Positions 15,102 through 27,565 of a stretch of 64,000 nt of DNA are shown one piece after another. The notes beneath the pieces were generated by a model, which saw nothing but the letters and a program-made list of their open reading frames with translations, did not search any database and had not been told where the DNA came from. The stretch's first letter is position 1. The number at the start of each line of letters is the position of its first letter. The stretch comes from Physella acuta (taxonomy: Eukaryota; Mollusca; Gastropoda; Physidae): positions 351,001 through 415,000 of the forward strand of contig NW_026731925.1 in the NCBI RefSeq assembly GCF_028476545.1, in the 5' to 3' direction. Position numbers and translations under genes: made by a program.

Positions 15102-18100
15102 AAGTTTAAATTCGTTTAAATTTGCAGATGCGGTTAACGCAGGTAAAATATTTAATACGTTTATGTTGTTTGTAATACGAAATTTTAATTTTAACATTCT
15201 TAATTTTTTAAATAGGGAATTTTTTTAATAAAGCTCTATAAAATGTTTATTGAAATTAAGAATATCCTTTTCAAAATGTGTTTTTAAATATTATGTTCTT
15301 CTTAATTATTTCTTTTTTATAGGGATAAGTATCAATTATGTATTATTACTGTTTTAGTTAGCATACCTATGACAACAATGACCGAATAAAAATTATGATT
15401 TGCAATCAACGCCTTTGGTCATATTACCAATATGATTTTTAAAATTTCAAATACAAAATAGGTTTTAAATTATAATTAAAGTATAATTGAGAACAAAAGC
15501 TTACATATTATTCTTAAATACTACAATATTTTAAACTGGTTTATTTTATGTTTAGATAAAGGATGAGTGATCTCCCCTAAACTTTTTCAAATATTCTTAT
15601 ATAACAATACGGGGGATTGCAACTAGGGATATAGACTGGATTTTTATCCCATTTTAATTACTTAAACTTTTTAAAATAGAGTAGAATCTCGTAGAAAAAA
15701 GAATTGAGCACGAAGTTAACGGCAAACAATATGTGTATAATAGTGCGGAATATTAGTACTTTATAAATTCCTATTTGTTTTTTGAGAAATCTGAAATAGC
15801 GTAAATTACTAGTTGCGGTCAACGTAAATTACTCAAAATGTGACAGAAGGCAGATACTTTTATCTTTTACTGTTATTTGAACTTACCTTTACCGGAAATT
15901 GCTGAAACGTTGGTACAGAAATACAAATATAATATTTAACTTATGAAATTTGATCAACCTAGCTGTAAATATACTCCAGTAATCATTTTCACGGACATGC
16001 ATACACATATACTTACATTCACACACAGAGACATACGTACAAAATTGCAAAACAATGTTTCTCCGACTCAACGTAATGTAAAACGTCATTCACCAGACGT
16101 TTATAAAAAATACCTACTTTTTTCAATTAAGATTTTTGTTAACATGTTATATCAGAAATATATATTTTTAAATATTTAGATCGTAAATGTCTTATTATAT
16201 ACATACTCAATATTTATCTCAGTCTTCTATTAATTATTTCGCTTATATTTAACTTTTCTCTATAATGGAAAAATAATATAGGCCTTTATGTCATCGTTTC
16301 AAATTATTAGGAAAAAAAATAGACTATTGGTTTTATGAGTTAAACATTTTTATAATGTAATAGACTACTACAATTAAGTTAATAGATATCCTATTTTTCA
16401 CATAGTCTATACATGCTATAAAATGTTAAATTACAAGTTACTAAAGTACTGTACGCATTTTTTTTTATCTGTAAATATTTAGAGGATGACATTTTGGACC
16501 AATCGAAACGCTCAGCGGATGGCGGTAATTAATAGACTTAAAAATAATTTTAAAAAAATCAAATATCAGTTATATTAGAGTTGAAACACTTTGATTTCTT
16601 AGCACATGTTGAGTTTTTACTTATTTACAGAATACTTAACATCTCCAAGAGTAGGAGTTGCAAGGGGAAAGAAGGCTGATGGTAATATTTTTTAAAATGT
16701 TATTAAAATCTAATTTTTTAAAGCTAATTATCAGTTTCGAATCACGTAAATGACTACATACATGGTGAGTGTTTGTGTTTTTTACAGAATACTTAACATC
16801 TCCAAGAGTAGGAGTTGCAAGGGGAAAGAAGGCTGATGGTAATATTTTTTAAAATGTTATTAAAATCTAATTTTTTAAAGCTAATTATCAGTTTCGAATC
16901 ACGTAAATGACTACATACATGGTGAGTTTTTGTGTTATTTACAGAATACTTAACATCTCCAAGAGTAGGAGTTGCAAGGGGAAAGAAGGCTGATGGTAAT
17001 ATTTTTAAAAATGTTATTAAAATCTAATTTTTAAAGCTATAATCAGTTTCGAATCACGTAAATGACTACATACATGGTGAGTTTTTGTGTTATTTACAGA
17101 ATACTTAACATCTCCAAGAGTAGGAGTTGCAAGGGGAAAGAAGGCTGATGGTAATATTTTTAAAAATGTTATTAAAATATAATTTTTTAAAGCTATAATC
17201 AGTTTCGAATCACGTAAATGACTACATACATGGTGAGTTTTTGTGTTATTTACAGAATACTTAACATCTCCAAGAGTAGGAGTTGCAAGGGGAAAGAAGG
17301 CTGATGGTAATATTTTTTAAAAATGTTATTAAAATCTAATTTTTTAAAGCTATAATCAGTTTCGAATCACGTAAATGACTACATACATGGTGAGTTTTTG
17401 TGTTATTTACAGAATACTTAACATCTCCAAGAGTAGGAGTTGCAAGGGGAAAGAAGGCTGATGGTAATATTTTTAAAAATGTTATTAAAATATAATTTTT
17501 TAAAGCTATAATCAGTTTCGAATCACGTAAATGACTACATACATGGTGAGTTTTTGTGTTATTTACAGAATACTTAACATCTCCAAGAGTAGGAGTTGCA
17601 AGGGGAAAGAAGGCTGATGGTAATATTTTTAAAAATGTTATTAAAATCTAATTTTTTAAAGCTATAATCAGTTTCGAATCACGTAAATGACTACATACAT
17701 GGTGAGTTTTTGTGTTATTTACAGAATACTTAACATCTCCAAGAGTAGGAGTTGCAAGGGGAAAGAAGGCTGATGGTAATATTTTTAAAAATGTTATTAA
17801 AATCTAATTTTTAAAGCTATAATCAGTTTCGAATCACGTAAATGACTACATACATGGTGAGTTTTTGTGTTATTTACAGAATACTTAACATCTCCAAGAG
17901 TAGGAGTTGCAAGGGGAAAGAAGGCTGATGGTAATATTTTTAAAAATGTTATTAAAATCTAATTTTTTAAAGCTATAATCAGTTTCGAATCACGTAAATG
18001 ACTACATACATGGTGAGTGTTTGTGTTTTTTACAGAATACTTAACATCTCCAAGAGTAGGAGTTGCAAGGGGAAAGAAGGCTGATGGTAATATTTTTAAA

Positions 18101-21100
18101 AATGTTATTAAAATCTAATTTTTAAAGCTATAATCAGTTTCGAATCACGTAAATGACTACATACATGGTGAGTTTTTGTTATTTACAGAATACTTAACAT
18201 CTCCAAGAGTAGGAGTTGCAAGGGGAAAGAAGGCTGATGGTAATATTTTTAAAAATGTTAAAAATATAATTTTTTAAAGCTATAATCAGTTTCGAATCAC
18301 GTAAATGACTACATACATGGCGAGTTTTTGTGTTATTTACAGAATACTTAACATCTCCAAGAGTAGGAGTTGCAAGGGGAAAGAAGGCTGATGGTAATAT
18401 TTTTAAAAATGTTATTAAAATCTAATTTTTTAAAGCTATAATCAGTTTCGAATCACGTAAATGACTACATACATGGTGAGTTTTTGTGTTATTTACAGAA
18501 TACTTAACATCTCCAAGAGTAGGAGTTGCAAGGGGAAAGAAGGCTGATGGTAATATTTTTAAAAATGTTATTAAAATCTAATTTTTTAAAGCTATAATCA
18601 GTTTCGAATCACGTAAATGACTACATACATGGTGAGTTTTTGTGTTATTTACAGAATACTTAACATCTCCAAGAGTAGGAGTTGCAAGGGGAAAGAAGGC
18701 TGATGGTAATATTTTTAAAAATGTTATTAAAATCTAATTTTTTAAAGCTATAATCAGTTTCGAATCACGTAAATGACTACATACATGGTGAGTTTTTGTG
18801 TTATTTACAGAATACTTAACATCTCCAAGAGTAGGAGTTGCAAGGGGAAAGAAGGCTGATGGTAATATTTTTAAAAATGTTATTAAAATCTAATTTTTTA
18901 AAGCTATAATCAGTTTCGAATCACGTAAATGACTACATACATGGTGAGTTTTTGTGTTATTTACAGAATACTTAACATCTCCAAGAGTAGGAGTTGCAAG
19001 GGGAAAGAAGGCTGATGGTAATATTTTTAAAAATGTTATTAAAATCTAATTTTTTAAAGCTATAATCAGTTTCGAATCACGTAAATGACTACATACATGG
19101 TGAGTTTTTGTGTTATTTACAGAATACTTAACATCTCCAAGAGTAGGAGTTGCAAGGGGAAAGAAGGCTGATGGTAATATTTTTAAAAATGTTATTAAAA
19201 TATAATTTTTTAAAGCTATAATCAGTTTCGAATCACGTAAATGACTACATACATGGTGAGTTTTTGTGTTATTTACAGAATACTTAACATCTCCAAGAGT
19301 AGGAGTTGCAAGGGGAAAGAAGGCTGATGGTAATATTTTTAAAAATGTTATTAAAATATAATTTTTTAAAGCTATAATCAGTTTCGAATCACGTAAATGA
19401 CTACATACATGGTGAGTTTTTGTGTTATTTACAGAATACTTAACATCTCCAAGAGTAGGAGTTGCAAGGGGAAAGAAGGCTGATGGTAATATTTTTAAAA
19501 ATGTTATTAAAATATAATTTTTTAAAGCTATAATCAGTTTCGAATCACGTAAATGACTACATACATGGTGAGTTTTTGTGTTATTTACAGAATACTTAAC
19601 ATCTCCAAGAGTAGGAGTTGCAAGGGGAAAGAAGGCTGATGGTAATATTTTTAAAAATGTTATTAAAATCTAATTTTTTAAAGCTATAATCAGTTTCGAA
19701 TCACGTAAATGACTACATACATGGTGAGTTTTTGTGTTATTTACAGAATACTTAACATCTCCAAGAGTAGGAGTTGCAAGGGGAAAGAAGGCTGATGGTA
19801 ATATTTTTAAAAATGTTATTAAAATCTAATTTTTTAAAGCTATAATCAGTTTCGAATCACGTAAATGACTACATACATGGTGAGTTTTTGTGTTATTTAC
19901 AGAATACTTAACATCTCCAAGAGTAGGAGTTGCAAGGGGAAAGAAGGCTGATGGTAATATTTTTAAAAATGTTATTAAAATCTAATTTTTTAAAGCTATA
20001 ATCAGTTTCGAATCACGTAAATGACTACATACATGGTGAGTTTTTGTGTTATTTACAGAATACTTAACATCTCCAAGAGTAGGAGTTGCAAGGGGAAAGA
20101 AGGCTGATGGTAATATTTTTAAAAATGTTATTAAAATCTAATTTTTTAAAGCTATAATCAGTTTCGAATCACGTAAATCACTACATACATGGTGAGTTTT
20201 TGTGTTATTTACAGAATACTTAACATCTCCAAGAGTAGGAGTTGCAAGGGGAAAGAAGGCTGATGGTAATATTTTTAAAAATGTTATTAAAATATAATTT
20301 TTTAAAGCTATAATCAGTTTCGAATCACGTAAATGACTACATACATGGTGAGTTTTTGTGTTATTTACAGAATACTTAACATCTCCAAGAGTAGGAGTTG
20401 CAAGGGGAAAGAAGGCTGATGGTAATATTTTTAAAAATGTTATTAAAATCTAATTTTTTAAAGCTATAATCAGTTTCGAATCACGTAAATGACTACATAC
20501 ATGGTGAGTTTTTGTGTTATTTACAGAATACTTAACATCTCCAAGAGTAGGAGTTGCAAGGGGAAAGAAGGCTGATGGTAATATTTTTAAAAATGTTATT
20601 AAAATCTAATTTTTTAAAGCTATAATCAGTTTCGAATCACGTAAATGACTACATACATGGTGAGTTTTTGTGTTATTTACAGAATACTTAACATCTCCAA
20701 GAGTAGGAGTTGCAAGGGGAAAGAAGGCTGATGGTAATATTTTTTAAAATGTTATTAAAATCTAATTTTTTAAAGCTATAATCAGTTTCGAATCACGTAA
20801 ATGACTACATACATGGTGAGTTTTTGTGTTATTTACAGAATACTTAACATCTCCAAGAGTAGGAGTTGCAAGGGGAAAGAAGGCTGATGGTAATATTTTT
20901 AAAAATGTTATTAAAATCTAATTTTTTAAAGCTATAATCAGTTTCGAATCACGTAAATGACTACATACATGGTGAGTTTTTGTGTTATTTACAGAATACT
21001 TAACATCTCCAAGAGTAGGAGTTGCAAGGGGAAAGAAGGCTGATGGTAATATTTTTAAAAATGTTATTAAAATCTAATTTTTTAAAGCTATAATCAGTTT

Positions 21101-24100
21101 CGAATCACGTAAATGACTACATACATGGTGAGTTTTTGTGTTATTTACAGAATACTTAACATCTCCAAGAGTAGGAGTTGCAAGGGGAAAGAAGGCTGAT
21201 GGTAATATTTTTAAAAATGTTATTAAAATATAATTTTTTAAAGCTATAATCAGTTTCGAATCACGTAAATGACTACATACATGGTGAGTTTTTGTGTTAT
21301 TTACAGAATACTTAACATCTCCAAGAGTAGGAGTTGCAAGGGGAAAGAAGGCTGATGGTAATATTTTTTAAAAATGTTATTAAAATCTAATTTTTTAAAG
21401 CTATAATCAGTTTCGAATCACGTAAATGACTACATACATGGTGAGTTTTTGTGTTATTTACAGAATACTTAACATCTCCAAGAGTAGGAGTTGCAAGGGG
21501 AAAGAAGGCTGATGGTAATATTTTTAAAAATGTTATTAAAATCTAATTTTTTAAAGCTATAATCAGTTTCGAATCACGTAAATGACTACATACATGGTGA
21601 GTTTTTGTGTTATTTACAGAATACTTAACATCTCCAAGAGTAGGAGTTGCAAGGGGAAAGAAGGCTGATGGTAATATTTTTAAAAATGTTATTAAAATCT
21701 AATTTTTTAAAGCTATAATCAGTTTCGAATCACGTAAATGACTACATACATGGTGAGTTTTTGTGTTATTTACAGAATACTTAACATCTCCAAGAGTAGG
21801 AGTTGCAAGGGGAAAGAAGGCTGATGGTAATATTTTTAAAAATGTTATTAAAATCTAATTTTTTAAAGCTATAATCAGTTTCGAATCACGTAAATGACTA
21901 CATACATGGTGAGTTTTTGTGTTATTTACAGAATACTTAACATCTCCAAGAGTAGGAGTTGCAAGGGGAAAGAAGGCTGATGGTAATATTTTTAAAAATG
22001 TTATTAAAATATAATTTTTTAAAGCTATAATCAGTTTCGAATCACGTAAATGACTACATACATGGTGAGTTTTTGTGTTATTTACAGAATACTTAACATC
22101 TCCAAGAGTAGGAGTTGCAAGGGGAAAGAAGGCTGATGGTAATATTTTTAAAAATGTTATTAAAATCTAATTTTTTAAAGCTATAATCAGTTTCGAATCA
22201 CGTAAATGACTACATACATGGTGAGTTTTTGTGTTATTTACAGAATACTTAACATCTCCAAGAGTAGGAGTTGCAAGGGGAAAGAAGGCTGATGGTAATA
22301 TTTTTAAAAATGTTATTAAAATCTAATTTTTAAAGCTATAATCAGTTTCGAATCACGTAAATGACTACATACATGGTGAGTTTTTGTGTTATTTACAGAA
22401 TACTTAACATCTCCAAGAGTAGGAGTTGCAAGGGGAAAGAAGGCTGATGGTAATATTTTTAAAAATGTTATTAAAATCTAATTTTTTAAAGCTATAATCA
22501 GTTTCGAATCACGTAAATGACTACATACATGGTGAGTGTTTGTGTTTTTTACAGAATACTTAACATCTCCAAGAGTAGGAGTTGCAAGGGGAAAGAAGGC
22601 TGATGGTAATATTTTTAAAAATGTTATTAAAATCTAATTTTTAAAGCTATAATCAGTTTCGAATCACGTAAATGACTACATACATGGTGAGTTTTTGTTA
22701 TTTACAGAATACTTAACATCTCCAAGAGTAGGAGTTGCAAGGGGAAAGAAGGCTGATGGTAATATTTTTAAAAATGTTAAAAATATAATTTTTTAAAGCT
22801 ATAATCAGTTTCGAATCACGTAAATGACTACATACATGGCGAGTTTTTGTGTTATTTACAGAATACTTAACATCTCCAAGAGTAGGAGTTGCAAGGGGAA
22901 AGAAGGCTGATGGTAATATTTTTAAAAATGTTATTAAAATCTAATTTTTTAAAGCTATAATCAGTTTCGAATCACGTAAATGACTACATACATGGTGAGT
23001 TTTTGTGTTATTTACAGAATACTTAACATCTCCAAGAGTAGGAGTTGCAAGGGGAAAGAAGGCTGATGGTAATATTTTTAAAAATGTTATTAAAATCTAA
23101 TTTTTTAAAGCTATAATCAGTTTCGAATCACGTAAATGACTACATACATGGTGAGTTTTTGTGTTATTTACAGAATACTTAACATCTCCAAGAGTAGGAG
23201 TTGCAAGGGGAAAGAAGGCTGATGGTAATATTTTTAAAAATGTTATTAAAATCTAATTTTTTAAAGCTATAATCAGTTTCGAATCACGTAAATGACTACA
23301 TACATGGTGAGTTTTTGTGTTATTTACAGAATACTTAACATCTCCAAGAGTAGGAGTTGCAAGGGGAAAGAAGGCTGATGGTAATATTTTTAAAAATGTT
23401 ATTAAAATCTAATTTTTTAAAGCTATAATCAGTTTCGAATCACGTAAATGACTACATACATGGTGAGTTTTTGTGTTATTTACAGAATACTTAACATCTC
23501 CAAGAGTAGGAGTTGCAAGGGGAAAGAAGGCTGATGGTAATATTTTTAAAAATGTTATTAAAATATAATTTTTTAAAGCTATAATCAGTTTCGAATCACG
23601 TAAATGACTACATACATGGTGAGTTTTTGTGTTATTTACAGAATACTTAACATCTCCAAGAGTAGGAGTTGCAAGGGGAAAGAAGGCTGATGGTAATATT
23701 TTTAAAAATGTTATTAAAATATAATTTTTTAAAGCTATAATCAGTTTCGAATCACGTAAATGACTACATACATGGTGAGTTTTTGTGTTATTTACAGAAT
23801 ACTTAACATCTCCAAGAGTAGGAGTTGCAAGGGGAAAGAAGGCTGATGGTAATATTTTTAAAAATGTTATTAAAATCTAATTTTTTAAAGCTATAATCAG
23901 TTTCGAATCACGTAAATGACTACATACATGGTGAGTTTTTGTGTTATTTACAGAATACTTAACATCTCCAAGAGTAGGAGTTGCAAGGGGAAAGAAGGCT
24001 GATGGTAATATTTTTAAAAATGTTATTAAAATCTAATTTTTTAAAGCTATAATCAGTTTCGAATCACGTAAATGACTACATACATGGTGAGTTTTTGTGT

Positions 24101-27100
24101 TATTTACAGAATACTTAACATCTCCAAGAGTAGGAGTTGCAAGGGGAAAGAAGGCTGATGGTAATATTTTTAAAAATGTTATTAAAATCTAATTTTTTAA
24201 AGCTATAATCAGTTTCGAATCACGTAAATGACTACATACATGGTGAGTTTTTGTGTTATTTACAGAATACTTAACATCTCCAAGAGTAGGAGTTGCAAGG
24301 GGAAAGAAGGCTGATGGTAATATTTTTAAAAATGTTATTAAAATCTAATTTTTTAAAGCTATAATCAGTTTCGAATCACGTAAATGACTACATACATGGT
24401 GAGTTTTTGTGTTATTTACAGAATACTTAACATCTCCAAGAGTAGGAGTTGCAAGGGGAAAGAAGGCTGATGGTAATATTTTTAAAAATGTTATTAAAAT
24501 ATAATTTTTTAAAGCTATAATCAGTTTCGAATCACGTAAATGACTACATACATGGTGAGTTTTTGTGTTATTTACAGAATACTTAACATCTCCAAGAGTA
24601 GGAGTTGCAAGGGGAAAGAAGGCTGATGGTAATATTTTTAAAAATGTTATTAAAATCTAATTTTTTAAAGCTATAATCAGTTTCGAATCACGTAAATGAC
24701 TACATACATGGTGAGTTTTTGTGTTATTTACAGAATACTTAACATCTCCAAGAGTAGGAGTTGCAAGGGGAAAGAAGGCTGATGGTAATATTTTTAAAAA
24801 TGTTATTAAAATATAATTTTTTAAAGCTATAATCAGTTTCGAATCACGTAAATGACTACATACATGGTGAGTTTTTGTGTTATTTACAGAATACTTAACA
24901 TCTCCAAGAGTAGGAGTTGCAAGGGGAAAGAAGGCTGATGGTAATATTTTTAAAAATGTTATTAAAATCTAATTTTTTAAAGCTATAATCAGTTTCGAAT
25001 CACGTAAATGACTACATACATGGTGAGTTTTTGTGTTATTTACAGAATACTTAACATCTCCAAGAGTAGGAGTTGCAAGGGGAAAGAAGGCTGATGGTAA
25101 TATTTTTAAAAATGTTATTAAAATCTAATTTTTTAAAGCTATAATCAGTTTCGAATCACGTAAATGACTACATACATGGTGAGTTTTTGTGTTATTTACA
25201 GAATACTTAACATCTCCAAGAGTAGGAGTTGCAAGGGGAAAGAAGGCTGATGGTAATATTTTTTAAAATGTTATTAAAATCTAATTTTTTAAAGCTATAA
25301 TCAGTTTCGAATCACGTAAATGACTACATACATGGTGAGTTTTTGTGTTATTTACAGAATACTTAACATCTCCAAGAGTAGGAGTTGCAAGGGGAAAGAA
25401 GGCTGATGGTAATATTTTTAAAAATGTTATTAAAATCTAATTTTTTAAAGCTATAATCAGTTTCGAATCACGTAAATGACTACATACATGGTGAGTTTTT
25501 GTGTTATTTACAGAATACTTAACATCTCCAAGAGTAGGAGTTGCAAGGGGAAAGAAGGCTGATGGTAATATTTTTAAAAATGTTATTAAAATCTAATTTT
25601 TTAAAGCTATAATCAGTTTCGAATCACGTAAATGACTACATACATGGTGAGTTTTTGTGTTATTTACAGAATACTTAACATCTCCAAGAGTAGGAGTTGC
25701 AAGGGGAAAGAAGGCTGATGGTAATATTTTTAAAAATGTTATTAAAATATAATTTTTTAAAGCTATAATCAGTTTCGAATCACGTAAATGACTACATACA
25801 TGGTGAGTTTTTGTGTTATTTACAGAATACTTAACATCTCCAAGAGTAGGAGTTGCAAGGGGAAAGAAGGCTGATGGTAATATTTTTTAAAAATGTTATT
25901 AAAATCTAATTTTTTAAAGCTATAATCAGTTTCGAATCACGTAAATGACTACATACATGGTGAGTTTTTGTGTTATTTACAGAATACTTAACATCTCCAA
26001 GAGTAGGAGTTGCAAGGGGAAAGAAGGCTGATGGTAATATTTTTAAAAATGTTATTAAAATCTAATTTTTTAAAGCTATAATCAGTTTCGAATCACGTAA
26101 ATGACTACATACATGGTGAGTTTTTGTGTTATTTACAGAATACTTAACATCTCCAAGAGTAGGAGTTGCAAGGGGAAAGAAGGCTGATGGTAATATTTTT
26201 AAAAATGTTATTAAAATCTAATTTTTTAAAGCTATAATCAGTTTCGAATCACGTAAATGACTACATACATGGTGAGTTTTTGTGTTATTTACAGAATACT
26301 TAACATCTCCAAGAGTAGGAGTTGCAAGGGGAAAGAAGGCTGATGGTAATATTTTTAAAAATGTTATTAAAATCTAATTTTTTAAAGCTATAATCAGTTT
26401 CGAATCACGTAAATGACTACATACATGGTGAGTTTTTGTGTTATTTACAGAATACTTAACATCTCCAAGAGTAGGAGTTGCAAGGGGAAAGAAGGCTGAT
26501 GGTAATATTTTTAAAAATGTTATTAAAATCTAATTTTTTAAAGCTATAATCAGTTTCGAATCACGTAAATGACTACATACATGGTGAGTTTTTGTGTTAT
26601 TTACAGAATACTTAACATCTCCAAGAGTAGGAGTTGCAAGGGGAAAGAAGGCTGATGGTAATATTTTTAAAAATGTTATTAAAATCTAATTTTTAAAGCT
26701 ATAATCAGTTTCGAATCACGTAAATGACTACATACATGGTGAGTTTTTGTGTTTTTTACAGAATACTTAACATCTCCAAGAGTAGGAGTTGCAAGGGGAA
26801 AGAAGGCTGATGGTAAAGTTTAAAAAAAAACAACTTGTTTTTAAAGCTAATTAATATTAATATTATCCTTAAATAAATATTTAAAAGTACGTTTTGATCA
26901 TGTTTTAAAGAAGTTGAAAATGATGTTAAATTTATAATTTGGAGGTGTTGTTAGATGGTAGAGCGTTCAACATCTATCCTAAAAATCTTCCAAATTGAAT
27001 CCCGGGCTTTAGTCCATATGATGTCTCCGAGTCCACTTAGTTCTGATGGGTATTTGACTCAATCCAATAAAAGGAAAGACCACATAATCCTTGTATTTGC

Positions 27101-27331
27101 AGAAGACTCTAATAAAGGTGAACTCGATATCATCTGCCCCAAGGACTGTAGGGTTCAAAATGTTAATTTACTGCTTACTTAATGTAGAGGGGAAATTTGA
27201 CTAGCATAGACATGATAGATAACCATGTGTAGAACTAGTGTCGGTTTCTATATCGTTAACAATGGTAAGATTTGCCAGAGTGTAGGTATCTGGTGAAGGT
27301 AAATTATTATGTTACTATATGTTATTATACG

Positions 27332-27396
<65 letters not shown>

Positions 27397-27404
27397 CACA
27401 CATA

Positions 27405-27479
<75 letters not shown>

Positions 27480-27565
27480 AGCACATAAATCTATCCACAA
27501 CAAATTCTTTTATAATTCACAAAGAGTATTTAACTTCACCAAGAGTTGGAATCGCAAGAGGCTAA
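14851..27565 (+). CDS. Amidated-peptide polyprotein precursor with 66 identical repeat exons (PRVGVAR gene)
   Basis: Exons: 14851-14899 ([16 protein letters not shown], phase 1 at T/GTGAGT); 15128-15142 (15-nt microexon, ATGCGGTTAACGCAG); 16483-16524 ([14 protein letters not shown]); 66 exons of 51 nt from 16631-16681 to 26762-26812; terminal exon 27525-27565. All introns are phase 1 GT-AG. The lengths sum to 3513 nt, 1171 codons including the stop. The microexon turns the leader into ...VVASYAVNA, a good signal cleavage site before [10 protein letters not shown]. After KR come [19 protein letters not shown] and then repeats of [17 protein letters not shown]. Cleavage at KK and use of Gly as amide donor would yield [14 protein letters not shown]-amide, 66 near-identical times; the last exon encodes [13 protein letters not shown]-stop. 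The ATG follows an acceptor at 14841-14842, as in the MKLF genes. The peptide matches no family I can name; a neuropeptide or exocrine peptide are both possible. Polyadenylation may use AATAAA at 27592 or 27758. Confidence 0.85.
15015..15099. repeat. (AT)n microsatellite in intron 1 of the PRVGVAR gene
   Basis: A pure TA tract ending 29 bp before the microexon. The position matches the tract in the minus-strand paralogue. Confidence 0.95.
15128..15142 (+). CDS. 15-nt microexon completing the signal peptide
   Basis: TTTGCAG/ATGCGGTTAACGCAG/GTAAAA. In phase 1 it supplies (Y)AVNA, the small-residue end of the signal peptide. The minus-strand paralogue has an exon of the same length and phase encoding (V)VVTA. 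Conservation of length, phase and role between two diverged paralogues supports it strongly. Confidence 0.8.
15557..16090 (+). mobile_element. Interspersed repeat (family R2), copy in intron 2
   Basis: Starts with AGTGATCTCCCCTAAACTTT and contains GAAATTTGATCAACCTAGCT and a CACACA/ACATACGTACA block, in the same order as 32572-33343 and 35135-35820. Its 3' end is lost or diverged. The open frames at 15889-16179 are parts of this repeat. Confidence 0.7.
16483..16524 (+). CDS. Pro-region exon with KR site
   Basis: ATTTAG/AGGATGAC...GGATGGCG/GTAATT, 42 nt, phase 1-1. It encodes [14 protein letters not shown]. The paralogue at 10672-10628 encodes EDSDSWDQAKRFADG. Acidic start, DQ.KR and .ADG are kept. 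Confidence 0.85.
16631..26812 (+). repeat. Tandem array of 66 exon-intron units, period about 156 bp
   Basis: Each unit is a 51-nt exon (AATACTTAACATCTCC... ending GCTGATG) plus an intron of 102-106 nt with donor G/GTAATATT and acceptor TTATTTACAG. Exon starts can be counted from 16631 to 26762, giving 66. I saw no base difference among the exons, while introns vary (TCTAAT versus TATAAT, T-run length, a few deletions). Spacing is 153-157 bp. Introns keep GTAAT and ACAG ends in every unit, which a plain satellite would not need to do. Confidence 0.95.
17413..26450. repeat. Higher-order duplication: 29 units (4519 bp) repeated in tandem
   Basis: Rare intron variants recur at a fixed offset of 4519 bp. 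A GTGTTTGTGTTTTTTACAG acceptor precedes exons at 18036 and 22555. A shortened intron with a TTAAAAATATAA deletion follows exons 18189 and 22708. A GGCGAG change precedes 18343 and 22862. TTTTTTAAAATG follows 20683 and 25202. Thus about 17413-21931 was copied as 21932-26450. A few interior variants disagree, consistent with later conversion. Confidence 0.85.
26941..27195 (+). mobile_element. tRNA-derived SINE (SINE-B) in the last intron
   Basis: The head TAGATGGTAGAGCGTTCAAC and a degenerate box B (TTGAATCCCGG) precede the body: GAGTCCACTTAGTTCTGATG, ATCATCTGCCCC, and TGTAGGGTTCAAAAT near the end. The body order matches a SINE common in pulmonate snail genomes as I recall it. Other copies lie at 47341-47530 and 57058-57150. 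The open frame 26955-27182 is this SINE. Confidence 0.65.
27334..27476. repeat. (AT)n microsatellite before the terminal exon
   Basis: A TA tract with one CATACACACAT interruption, ending about 49 bp before the terminal exon. Its place mirrors the AT block between the repeat exons and the terminal exon remnant in the minus-strand gene. Confidence 0.95.
27525..27565 (+). CDS. Terminal exon: [13 protein letters not shown]-stop
   Basis: After TTCACAAAG the exon reads AGTATTTAACTTCACCAAGA and on to GCAAGAGGCTAA. In phase 1 this gives [13 protein letters not shown] and a stop directly after the amidation Gly. Stopping on the Gly is usual for the last peptide of an amidated precursor. The paralogue keeps the same RG-stop ending. 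Confidence 0.8.

Noticed and set aside
16631-26812. Array as a plain noncoding satellite
   Set aside because: Every unit keeps GT and AG at fixed places, the exon frame joins flanking signal, pro and terminal exons in phase, and the paralogue changes mainly at synonymous sites.
16631-26812. CRISPR-like repeat-spacer array
   Set aside because: Spacers are near identical to each other, units are 156 bp, and the context is eukaryotic with introns.
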